Shown here: positions 52,801 through 62,475 of the stretch, in pieces | Layout of the letters: the number at the start of each line of letters is the position of its first letter | Position numbering within the stretch: position 1 is the first letter of the stretch | Source: Macrocystis pyrifera | Lineage: Eukaryota > Sar > Phaeophyceae > Laminariales > Laminariaceae | Length of the DNA stretch: 64,000 nucleotides | Direction: 5' to 3' | Assembly (NCBI GenBank): GCA_031763025.1 | Contig: JASSKH010000038.1 | Location: 3,513,001-3,577,000 of the forward strand | The notes under the pieces: generated by a model | Told to the model about the DNA's origin: nothing | The model's input: the letters and a program-made list of their open reading frames with translations, nothing else | The model's database searches: none | Made by a program: the position numbers and the translations under genes

Positions 52801-53100
52801 ATTACGGGGGTCCATAGTTAACAGGACCTATGGTGTACATAAAAACCTATATATTTTGCTATTTTTTCTAACAAAATTTGGTCCCGTTAACTATGGACCC
52901 CTGTTGTAATGGAAATGTTAGCAGATTCAACTGTGGAGAAGTAAAGGCAGACCCGGAATAGTTATTCTAAGAGCACAGAACTGTAAACTGGTTATTACGG
53001 GGGTCCATAGTTAACAGGACCTATGGTGTACATAAAAACCTATATATTTTGCTATTTTTTCTAACAAAATTTGGTCCCGTTAACTATGGACCCCTGTTGT
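52801..53100. mobile_element. MITE A in a 190-bp tandem duplication
   Basis: MITE A occurs at 52801-52914 and again at about 52993-53100. Each is preceded by the same LINE piece (AGAGCACAGAACTGTAAACTGG) (22 bp, of which AGAGCACAGAACTGTAAACT is diagnostic) and followed by the same gag piece (GGAAATGTTAGCAGATTC). So a segment spanning LINE, MITE and gag junctions was duplicated after they had been joined. Confidence 0.85.
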
Positions 53101-53370
53101 AATGGAAATGTTAGCAGATTCAACTGTGGAGAAGTAAATGAGGGAGAACAACTGGTTGTTCCGACTTTTCCAGTTTGAAGCTGCTGTAGCAGCGTCCATC
53201 CCAGTGCCACTGGGGCACGATTCTCCGTCAAGAATCTTCAGCAGGTCCTGCGAATGAAGACCCACCGCCATTCGAAACTTTTCCGCCCATTCGCGGTAGT
53301 TCCGTTGATCTTTGCATTGACCAACGGTTTCGAGCGTCTTTTTCAACGCAGTGTAAGGCGATTCTGTCAT
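53101..53370 (-). pseudogene. gag: Copia gag, N-terminal fragment
   Basis: It starts with ATG at 53370: MTESPYTALKKTLETVGQCK, then DQRNYREWAEKFRMAVGLH and a stretch ending NNQLFSLIYFSTVESAN. This is the beginning of a copia-type Gag (the family opens with a short leader followed by a W...F...M region). It breaks off at GCTAAC and runs into MITE A. The next part of Gag (NTTKPFQGKTGG) is not downstream but at 58683, at the far end of the element. Gag would form the particle core. Confidence 0.8.
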
Positions 53371-54727
53371 CGTCTCCCGATCCTTTTCCAGGGAACGGGG
53401 CTACGCTCAAGGCACGTAGGCTTTCCTCACACGCGTAACGCCCCGAGTACCTGAGTATCTCGACGCGCAAGGGACGGTGCAAGATCTTGTTGCTACACGG
53501 ATGTTGGCTTCTCAGGATTGCAGCCCTGGAGCTCACAACCCTTGTCCGCCGGACACTCACCAGTATCCGCCCAGACTCCTATGCTCCGGGAGACACAGGA
53601 ATAACCTACCACAGATGACTAGGCTGCGGTGTATGGCGTCGGAGGTGTCAACTCCGGCCACGTCCTGCAGTCACACGGGTCAGATGCACTGCTCAGACAG
53701 GTCGAATCCGCAACCTTACGCACGCACCACAAACCGGTACGAGAAGGTAGTCTTGGATGTAAACCCTACCTCGCGTGACGACGCACGCGCAGGAAACGTG
53801 GAGCACGTTATATTTATTTGATGAGGCTGCCACAACGGATGCACCCAGCCAAGCCAGATCCTCACCCTTACACACGCTACTGAGTCGGCACCCAGCAGCT
53901 AGAAGGTATCTTGGACAGACTACACCTCGCGATACGACACGCGCAGGTGATTTCGAGAAGTCAATTACACAGACCCAGAATACCTGAACGGTACTCTGCA
54001 CATGCGAACCAACAACCCTGCACAACTCTATTCGCCGACCTGAATCAACGCCTAGAAGTTGTACCTCCGAATGCTTTACACACAGCAGTAGCGTACCGAA
54101 TGTGCAGCCGAGAATCCAGGTGATCAGTCCGGATCCAACAGCAGACGGGTTGACTCAATGTAGACCTCCAGCAGAAAGCTCCCTCCAGCAGAAGAAACCT
54201 CCGCAGAGAAGATGTGTGTGTTCACTACACACACAACGCGAGGCTCATAACCTATTATGGATAATTGCGTTGTACCCTGGCAATGTAGACAGAGGCTGTG
54301 TCCTCGGTGTTACCCGAGATATGACACCGGGCTAGCGATGGCCCGGGGAGTAAGATACTCCCGTGCTGTAGAGAGAAGAAGACGTGATAACACGTAAACA
54401 CTGGCGCTTAGATGGCCAACACACACAGATGTACTCCACAGAGAATGCAAGAGTCCAGACGACGGCAGCTTCCAGAGATGGATAGGCAGCTAGGATACCA
54501 TCACGATCCGGATAAAGGTCACATCAGAGAGTGAGATACTCGGTCCTACGAGTAGAGACGATACGGCTGCGATACTCAGTCCTACAAGCAGGGACGATAC
54601 GGCTGCTATTCCTCCGCATAATATACGTTCCAAGCCGAAACGGTACATAGACTATGATCTACGACACAAGAGCGGTGCTACTTGAACATTGACACAAACA
54701 TGGTCATGTGCTAACATTTCCATAACA
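53371..54727 (-). other. Copia LTR plus leader region
   Basis: On the minus strand the LTR begins TGTTATGGAAATGTTAGC at 54727, right after the polypurine tract. The rest, up to the gag ATG at 53370, must contain the LTR and untranslated leader. I could not place the inner LTR end or a primer-binding site. A 36-bp motif (ATACTCRGTCCTAC...) is repeated at 54540-54605. Only one LTR is found in the window. Confidence 0.6.
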
Positions 54728-54736
54728 CTCCCCCTC
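54728..54736 (-). other. Copia polypurine tract
   Basis: GAGGGGGAG on the minus strand, directly before the TGTTATGG start of the LTR, is the typical plus-strand primer site of copia elements. Confidence 0.8.
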
Positions 54737-54906
54737 AATGTGAAGTTCGATGATAAAACCAAGAAAAACAATTTCAGTCAGTGATAAAATAGAAAACAGT
54801 CAAGAAACCATTTCCTGCAATATAGTAGTTCGATGCGTTTACTAGTACAATTTTAACAATGCTTTGTGCCTTACGTGCATACATTTATGTGCTTGAAAAA
54901 GTACTG

Positions 54907-55344
54907 CTATCGTTCCTGCACAAACCAAATTTCCATAAAACCGAATCGCTCCAGCGCGGACTTGGTGTAGTCCTCCTGGTCGATTGTAAGCGTCCTTTCG
55001 GCACGGTTGCGGGTGACCTGCAGCCCAAGTACACGCGACACATCTCCCATGTCAGTCATCTTGAACCTGTCCATGAGCTGCGCCTTGATCTTCTCGATTA
55101 CTTCGATGTTGCCACCAATCACGAGTAGATCGTCCACGTACAAGGTGAGGATGACGGTGACACCCCCATGCTGGTATATGTAGACATAAGTGTCGGACTT
55201 CAGCGGGATGAAACCGATGACCTTGAGGACGGGATCAATGGTATGGAACCAGTTCCCGGGGCTCTGAGCTAGCCCATAGAGGCTTTTCTCCAGCCTCATG
55301 ACCAGAGGGCCTCCATCCTTGTCCTTGGTCTGGTAGCCAGGTGG
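54907..55344 (-). pseudogene. pol: Copia reverse transcriptase, C-terminal part
   Basis: This continues in the same frame as the integrase-RT frame after one TAG (55345-55347). It reads PPGYQTKDKDGGPLVMRLEK, SLYGLAQSPGNW and LYVDDLLVIGG, the YVDD catalytic box of reverse transcriptase. It ends QEDYTKSALERFGFMEIWFV, then a stop. Only about 170 bp separate this from the polypurine tract, so the RNase H domain that should follow is missing. The element cannot be autonomous. Confidence 0.9.
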
Positions 55345-57324
55345 CTAAGCCTCAAATACTTCCTCTTGAATGTCGGCATACAGAAAAGCAGTTTTCACGT
55401 CCAGCTGAAATACCTCCAGATCCAGCTCCGCTGCAATTGCTAGCACCATTCGGATGCTTTGCAGACGGCAAACCGGAGCAAACGTACTGCCGCAGTCCAG
55501 GCCCGGAACCTGGTTCCAGCCTTGAGCCACAACCCGCGCTTTGTATGAGTTATCAGCTTTACGCTTCAGAACCCACCTGGAGTTGATGACTTTCTGTCCC
55601 GGAGGAACAGATGATCGCGGTACCAGCTTGTACACTCCTAGTTCGTTCAGACTGGCCATTTCTTTGTCCGCGGCAGCTCCCCAAAACTTAGCGTCTGGAA
55701 GCTTCATGGCTTCAGCATATGACTTGGGGACTCCCGGCTGCATGGTCTGTACAGCATACGCGTACTCCACGAATCTAGACATGCCGTTCTTGTGAGATAC
55801 GTCCTGGCACTCCCCTTTCGTGATGTACGCAAAGCCGAGCCGTCTCAGTTCGCTAAGTGTTCTGGCGTTAGGTTGGCTTGAGGCAGATCTGGTCACGGCC
55901 GGTGTAATGGCGCGACCTCCGCGCGACGCAGAACCACCACGTGAAGAACCACCACGCGAAGAACCACCACGCGAAGAACCTTCACGCGAAGACCCTCCAC
56001 GCGAAGAACCACCACGCGAAGAACCACCACGCGCAGAACCACCAGGCGTAGCACCAGACGGCGTAGATCCCGATGGCGAAGCGGAAGGGCTCACTCCCCC
56101 AGGCGAAGCAAGCGGGGTAGGAGCAACAGGGCTAACGCCAATATCGCGATCGGTGACATCACGGATTTGTTCCAAAAAGTCGGTCACTAACGGCTCTGCA
56201 GCGTCCAGGTTAGGAGAAGGCGAACCGATATCTTGATTAGACGTGTATTCACGCACATCCCTTACCAATTCGTCACTTTCGTCGTACGTGAACTTGCTGT
56301 TGTCGAAACCACCGACCTCCACGCGAGGCAGTGCAGAGGGCGTCTCAATGAAGACAACATTTCGACTCTCTCTGACACGTTTCGTCGCTGGATTGTAGAC
56401 CCGGTAAGACTTGCTGTCTGTGCTATATCCAACCAGGCGTCCTTCCCAAGCACGCGGCTCCAATTTCTTGGTGTGGGTCTCTACGTGTACAAACGACCTA
56501 GCCCCGATAACTCGAATGTTCCCGAGGTAAGCATCGTTGCCGTAGAGTGCCTTGTAGGGCGTACCGTTGCTCAGCGCCGCATGTGGGACCCGGTTGCTCA
56601 GGTAGACTGCAGTCAGCATCAACTCCCCCCAGAGAAAACTCGGGAGACCCGAATCAGCAAGCAAACAGCGCACGATACCAGCAAGCGTTCGACCTGCCCG
56701 CTCGTTTGCGCCGATCTGCTGAGGGGTATTGGTAGAAGCAAACTCCAACTTGACGCCGATGTTTAGACAGTACTGGCGGAACTCCTCACTCGTAAACTCC
56801 GTACCTTTGTCCCCTCTCAGGCGGACTAAACGCTCTCCGGACGGAATCACGACGGCCTTGTTGAACAGCACGAGGGAGTCGATGGTGTGTGTCTTGCTCT
56901 TGATGAGGTAAATCTCCTTCCACTTCGTCAGCTGATCAACAAACTTGGTGACGTAGGTGTAGCCGCCCAGTGCCGGAGGGTTGATCGGTCCCATGGTGTC
57001 AACAGAGACATGTTCAAACGGCCGCTGGACGTCATACGACGCTTGTTTTGGGTGGGGTTGCTGCTCACTCTTGCCGAATGGGCAGACGTCGCACGGCGTC
57101 AGGTCACCGTTGTACTCAACACCGCTGTGCGGCATCTTCCGAAGAACTTCCATGCTGTTGCGGTTGGCATGCCCCATGCGACGGTGCCACAGGTCAGCAG
57201 AAACCACCTTTAAGGCAGCACCGCTAGGCTTCACGGAGGTACCAGCACGGTTTTCGATCGCGACAGCGATGGAGCACATGATTTGTCCGGTCGTTGCGTC
57301 GACGCCTAGAGTCTTCATCGGCAC
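55345..57324 (-). pseudogene. pol: Copia integrase and reverse transcriptase, N-terminal part
   Basis: 659 codons are open. The HHCC zinc domain is H47, H52, C78, C81 (LWHRRMGHAN...CDVCPFGK). The integrase core is D109 (VSVDTMGP), D172 (RLRGDKGTEF) and E208 (IGANERAGRT), the D,D(35)E pattern. A linker with seven RGGSS-type repeats follows. The RVT_2 region then begins (MKLPDAKFWGAAADKEM; KARVVAQGWNQVPGLD; FQLDVKTAFLYADIQEEVF). The frame closes at TAG (55345-55347), where EQPPGY is expected in the family, so a CAG to TAG change is likely. Integrase inserts the cDNA; reverse transcriptase makes it. Confidence 0.95.
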
Positions 57325-57750
57325 AACGAGGTCGCCCTTTTCGAACCTCGGTTCTCCGGGTAGAACAGTGCTGCCATCCCCTCCACCATGGCCATGGAGA
57401 CGGAAAACAGGTTCGTTCCCAGCCCAGGGACGATGATTGTACGAAAGGAGAAATCCTGGTTGTTCCCACCATCATCGGTAATGGTGACGTTGACGGTGCC
57501 TGCAGCTACCTCGTACAGGGTGTGCTTTCCAGCTGCGACGATCTGGTGGGGAACCTGAAGAGGTTCATAGTCCCGCATTGAGGCTAGCAGTCCCGGGGTC
57601 AGCTCCGGATCGACGAAGTTGAATGATGCCCCGCTGTCCACCAATAGCTCAATGTAGATGCCGTCGGTACGAAGCCCACCTTCACCTGACAGGTCAGGAG
57701 TGCTCGCCATGAGCGCTCGAAAAAACCCCTTCGGGTAGACGGTAGGTCGG
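57315..57750 (-). pseudogene. pol: Copia protease region
   Basis: On the minus strand FFRALMASTPDLSGEGGLRT leads to IELLVDSGASFNFVDPEL, with the DSGA active site of an aspartic protease, and ends near IIVPGLGTNLFSVSMAMVEG. It is in a different frame from both the gag segment and the integrase frame. Copia elements normally have a single frame, so indels at about 57.7 kb and 57.32 kb have probably broken it. Confidence 0.88.
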
Positions 57751-58683
57751 TTGTGATGCCGCCTGAGCAGACGCAAGTTCCCCCGATTCAGCCCCGGATT
57801 CCGCGGTGGGAGCCCCATGAGAAAGCGTGGCCGCCGCTGGCAGGGGCACTCCCATCGCGGTGAACGAGTAGCCAAAACCGTTTTGTGTCTGCGGAGGAGG
57901 CGGAGCCACGGGTGCGCACCCGACATGAGCGAAACCAACAGCCGCCGACTGTGGTTGAGGAAGAGCGGCGGGGTGAGCGCTCCCGACATGAGCGAAACTG
58001 CACTGCCCCGGAGACTGCAGCATCGCCAGGCGTGCAGTCAGCGACTGGATCTCTCGCTGAGCCTTGCACTCGTTGTCGCTGTGGCTGGTAGTCTTGTGAT
58101 AGCTGCACCACTTTGGAGACGGGTCGCCGGCCTTCTTGCCCTTGTCCTTCCACCGCGACTTTCCCGACTTCGACCGGCTCTTCTTGGCTGGCTTAGGGCA
58201 ATCTCGCTGGAAGTGTCCGTACTCGTTGCAGTTGTGGCACCGGTCTTTGCTGGTCGCGGCCATTGCCGCACCACGGCCGGAGACTGCGGGCCCCGACGAC
58301 TTCCTCGATTGTGCGTCGATAAAGTAATTCACAGCGGTTCGCTTTATTTCCTTGACATTTGGAAACGGTTGCCGGTAATGCATGTCCCGCATGAAGCTGT
58401 AGTCCGACGAGTGAACGAGAGCGTTCAACACTACGTCCTCGAACGTCTCCTCCGGCGTGGTCTCACCCATATCTTCAAGCCGAAGTTTTAAGTCGTCCAT
58501 GGTTGCCAGGAAGTCGATGACGTTCTGACCGTGTCGGAGCTTGGCAGAGTGGAGTTGCTCCCTGAGGGCTCGCCGGGATTCTTTTGTGTTTCCGGCGAAG
58601 CGTTCCTTCAGGGCCGCCCAAGCCGCAGCTCCATTTCCCATTTCACCCCCAGTCTTCCCTTGAAAAGGTTTCGTGGTATTGTT
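57694..58683 (-). pseudogene. gag: Copia gag, central and C-terminal part
   Basis: From NTTKPFQGKTGGEMGNGAAA the segment runs through the UBN2-type Gag core (WAALKERF...REQLHSAKLRHGQNVIDFL) to the zinc knuckle CHNCNEYGHFQRDC and a second Cys/His cluster (WCSYHKTTSHSDNEC), then a Pro/Ala-rich tail. The knuckle binds element RNA. The first codons come directly after a duplicated RT piece, not after Gag residues; the missing start of Gag is at 53101-53370. Confidence 0.9.
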
Positions 58684-58978
58684 AGCACCATTCGGATGCT
58701 TTGCAGACGGCAAACCGGAGCAAACGTACTGCCGCAGTCCAGGCCCGGAACCTGGTTCCAGCCTTGAGCCACAACCCGCGCTTTGTATGAGTTATCAGCG
58801 TTACGCTTCAGAACCCACCTGGAGTTGATGACTTTCTGTCCCGGAGGAACAGATGATCGCGGTACCAGCTTGTACACTCCTAGTTCGTTCAGACTGGCCA
58901 TTTCTTTGTCCGCGGCAGCTCCCCAAAACTTAGCGTCTGGAAGCTTCATGGCTTCAGCATATGACTTGGGGACTCCCG
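58684..58978 (-). pseudogene. Duplicated copia RT fragment at the element edge
   Basis: These 295 bp repeat 55442-55736 almost perfectly (I see one difference, Lys to Asn in VLKRNADNSYKARVV). The fragment ends at ACTCCCG, where LINE sequence resumes, and joins gag at GTGCTAAC, a few bases of which also occur at the gag break at 53.1 kb. It is a recent duplication produced during rearrangement. Confidence 0.9.
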
Positions 58979-59796
58979 ATAGTAATTCGAAGGGGAAAAG
59001 GGAAGTACTAGTAGAGCATTACCGTAAGCTAGGAACACCCACAGCCAACGAACGTTCGACGCAGAATTCGAGAAGGAAATCAACGCGTGGGCAGAGGCGA
59101 ACGTAGACACATCAGAAAGGGAAGACAGTGGTTCGGGAGGGTTACAGAGAAAGTTCACAAGGGAAGAAGTAAAGAAGTGTGTAGCTAAACTTAAGAATAG
59201 AAAGGCAGCAGGGGCAGACCAAATAGTGAATAAATTTGTGAAGTACGGGGGAGAAGGAATGCTTACCATGATGATTGTGTTGTATAACTGGAAATGGAAA
59301 AACGAGTACGCACCTAGGAGGTAGAGAGAAGGAGCAGTAGTAAACTTATTCAAGAAAGGAGATAAGGCGGACCCGGGGAACTATAGAGGGATAACGCTAT
59401 ACTAGGCACAGCCCGCAGGCCAAACATTTTGTAAGATTTTGAACAATAGAATGGGAACGATGATGGAGAAGGAAGACAAAATAAGCGAAGGGCAAGCAGG
59501 GTTTAGGCCAAACCGTAGCTGCGTAGACCATGTGTACACCTTAGGTAATATTATTCAACGTAGGAAAGACGCGGGACTAACAACGTATTGTTTCAATCTA
59601 GATGTGCAGAAAGCCTACGACACAGCAGTATGGAGAAATGGATTGTGGGAAAAACTGTGGAAAATAGGAATCAGAGGAAAGATGTGGAGAATGATGAAAA
59701 ATATGACGGAATGTGTGCGAGAAGGGCTGTGATGCTGGACGGGGAAATATCGAAATATGTTGGTATTTTACAAGGAGTTGCACAGGGATGTACGTT
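58979..59796 (+). pseudogene. LINE reverse transcriptase, N-terminal half
   Basis: Segments in shifting frames read KREVLVEHYRKLGTPTANER, KNRKAAGADQIVNKFVKYGG, GAVVNLFKKGDKADPGNYRG and GQAGFRPNRSCVDHVYTLGN, then LDVQKAYDT and GILQGVAQGCT. These are the conserved RT blocks 0-4 of LINEs. Stops include TAG after YAPRR and after GITLY, and a frameshift near 59033. At QGCT the frame is split by a SINE and continues at 60117 with SPNLFKIY. Confidence 0.92.
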
Positions 59797-60116
59797 TGTT
59801 ATAAGGATCGATCTTTGACTCCCATAGCTCAGTAGATAACTCGTTCACATTTGACGTCGTCCAGGTCACGGGTTCGAACCTCACTTCGAACGTTTCTTCT
59901 ATTATAGAAAACGCTTGCGAGTGCCTAAAAAACAAAACATATCTCCCTGGTTCCCCAGGTATTGAACGAAGCGGGCGGGTCAGCGTACAGACGTATACGG
60001 TTCTGACGTCCCAAAGATCCCGCCGTTGAGAGGGGGGGAGAGTGTTGTAAAGATTACCCTGGGCTGGGTAATCGATCGGTCTTTTACCCCTATAGCTCAT
60101 TAGGTATCACGTTCAC
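59797..60116 (+). repeat. SINE S1 inserted in the LINE RT region
   Basis: The SINE has CCCATAGCTCAGTAGATAAC (A-box type) and CACGGGTTCGAACCTC (B box). Its body ends GAGAGTGTTGTAAAGATTAC, then CCTGGGCTGGGTAATCGATC and the start of a second head, CCTATAGCTCATTAGG. Removing it joins TGTACG to TTGTCACCTAAC, restoring QGCTLSPNLFKIY. ACGTT at both edges (59792-59796, 60117-60121) is a likely target duplication. Confidence 0.9.
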
Positions 60117-61583
60117 ACGTTGTCACCTAACTTATTCAAGATATATACCTGGTATATACTAATGGCCTGATAGTAGCAGTCGAGGCAGCAAGGCAGGGAG
60201 TCACGGTAGGGGAAGATACGGTGTCGGGATTGATGTTTGCGGATGACTTCGTGGGGATATCAGAAACACCCGAAGGATTGCAGGAACAAACCAGAGAAGG
60301 CGCTAGAATACACCAGGAAATGGAGGGTGACGGCGAACGTCAAGAAATGCGCAGTAGTTGTTAGTAACGAAGATAAGGTAAACCCGGTAAATTTCGGTTG
60401 GAAGTGGCGAGAAGATGAATTGCCGATCGTAGACCGGTATACATACCTTGGCGTAGAGATATCAAAATACTGCTCTTGGGATACACATATAGCAAAAGTA
60501 GTAGGAAAGGGTAAGGCACAAGCAGGCAAGATGGATGCGATCCTAACAGACTCGCACCTTGACATTAGGATTAAGAGATGTATCCTGATGAATTTGATAG
60601 TACCGAAACTAGAATATGCAGGAGAAGTATGGGAAGAGAACGCGAAACTCGTAAAACAGTTGGAAACAGTACAAACGACGGCAGCTAAAAAAAAACTAAG
60701 ATGCCCAAGTACGACTAGCAATACAGTATTAAGAGCAGAACTGGGAATGCACCCACTCAAGCCAAATAGAGGCATGAGAAAGTTGAACTGGCATTATAAA
60801 GTAAGGAACATCCCAAAAAAGAGGTTGCCAGCCATAGTTGATAGATGAGCTGCATGGGAGAAAGTAACAAAAGGGCGAGCTGGAATAAGGCGGGATGGCG
60901 TAATTGAGAAAGTTTGGAAGGATGTAGGGGGAAACTAAGAAGGGATGATGTCCGCCGAGAAGTTTTGGAGGTACAAGGCAGAAGCAGAAGACAGGATAGA
61001 AAGAAGGGAAAGGCTAGCGCTAAGAAAGAAGGTGGAATCGGAAAAACACTTAGAGATATAAGGGGGATTGAGGAAAGGAATGGGAATGAAAACGTATTTG
61101 CGTGGCCCAATGGACTTCGCGAAAACGCTGAAACTGCGTGTTCGTGTAGGAGACCTGGACCTGCCAGAAAGAAGAAAGAGGTATACCAGTAGCCGGGAGG
61201 AGGAGGAAGTAGATGCACAGATGTGCCCGTGTGGCAAAGCAATAGAGTAGAACTCACACAGTAGGAGAATGTGAAATATACAAGGAGGAACGGGATGTGT
61301 TAGAAGGGGAGATGAGGAAAATAGACGAATGTGACATGGAGGAGTTTGATACAATGAATAACAGCGAGAAAACGATCGCTATCCTAGGAGATGGATGGTG
61401 GCCACAGGCGGCCAGACAGGAAGGGGATAAGGTTAGCAAAAAGTTTCTATGTAATATATGGAAACAACGTAATGAGCGCCCAACTGTTGGAGGTGTCTCT
61501 ATTAGGAGTAGGAACGGTGCTCCGTCTCGAAAGGGATGCGTGGTCAATGGTCAAATGAGTACAGTAAGGCAAGCAACAAATGA
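60117..61583 (+). pseudogene. LINE reverse transcriptase, C-terminal half and tail domain
   Basis: SPNLFKIY is followed by a disturbed stretch with a TACCTGGTA motif (60146-60154), then VSGLMFADDFVGISETPEGL with the FADD catalytic box. The next frame reads ALEYTRKWRVTANVKKCAVV and the YLGVEISKYCSWDTHI region. A CPCGKAIE...RTHTVGEC motif is a C-terminal zinc knuckle. The end is NIWKQRNERPTVGGVSIRSR and GAPSRKGCVVNGQM, with a TGA at GCAACAAATGA just before GTACG. Several stops and frameshifts make it inactive. Confidence 0.92.
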
Positions 61584-61608
61584 GTACGCCCCCCCCCCCC
61601 CCCCCCCT
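61584..61608 (+). repeat. LINE 3' tail: GTACG plus poly-C
   Basis: The coding end TGA is followed by GTACG and about 18 C. There is no poly-A or other 3' UTR. The same tail follows the minus-strand LINE ends at 29, 41.7 and 51 kb. Confidence 0.9.
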
Positions 61609-62440
61609 GGATGTATTAACCCCCTCCATACATACATACATACATGACCCCCCCCCCCCGAATACATTAACGCCACATTCAATACTTAACAACCGCTTTT
61701 TGCATCATCACTAATGGTGTACGTACACAGACATCGCGCATACATTCCGACTAGTTCTGGTATGCATTACAAGTGAAATATGTAATGTACTTGCGCTATA
61801 TACATATATGCAGTACGTACCAGTATGATATAACCGGTACAACAAGTAGTCTGGTTACGAGTACCGCGCTGCTGCGGTGGCTTATGCCGCTATCACGTGT
61901 ACCTCTCAGGTAGTGTTTATACAGCAGTAGTAGTACCTTTCTTTGGAGCTGTGGGTGTCTTGTCGAAGTAAGTTTAGTGGACTGACCAGGACTCAGTGTC
62001 CTTTTCCAACGTTAGCACAAGACTTTGTTGCAGCCGCAGCAGTGGGCAGTATGCATCCATGTCAGAGCATGTCACAGGGGAAGTCTTCGAGATGTGACGG
62101 GTAGTAGTACTGCTGCGTACTGCCTGGTACAGCGCCGGGGTACCGCAACAAGCGATTGATCCTCTTCGGCATGTGTTTGGGACCCCGAGAAAGATATCGA
62201 CCAAACCAGTGATAACACTGTAACTTTGGCGATTTCACCCCCGTCTAGGAGGAGCAGCGCGACCGCCTGGCGGTAAGGGTAGGACCGTGTTGCGCCCCGT
62301 GCCGTACGCCTCCTGCATTTGTAAAACTCGGACAACATTTTGAATCATCCCCAATCAAGCAGTGGTGGCCGTACCTCGCTGTAATCAATCATTCGTCTCT
62401 TTTTTAAGGCCAAGTTTTCTCATATGAAGTCCCAAGAGGC
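61609..62440. other. No gene confidently recognised
   Basis: A second C-rich run (61647-61660) follows (CATA)n. A minus frame of 88 codons (62072-62338) has varied composition, including TARGATRSYPYRQAVALLLL, but I recognise no family. Confidence 0.4.
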
Positions 62441-62475
62441 AAAGATCCCTTCTCCTAGATTGCTAAACCTACTCC
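62441..62475. repeat. Single arm of the repeat flanking the telomere-like array
   Basis: AAAGATCCCTTCTCC, AGATTGCT and AAACCTACTCC match the inverse of 49727-49762. The homology extends past the 28-bp inverted repeat into its outer flank. Confidence 0.75.

Noticed and set aside
53228..53560. 110-codon protein on the minus strand
   Set aside because: It overlaps the copia gag start in another frame; the gag frame matches a known family.
59820..59895. tRNA gene
   Set aside because: The boxes are present, but no cloverleaf closes and the same head and body recur at 17 kb. It is the head of SINE S1.
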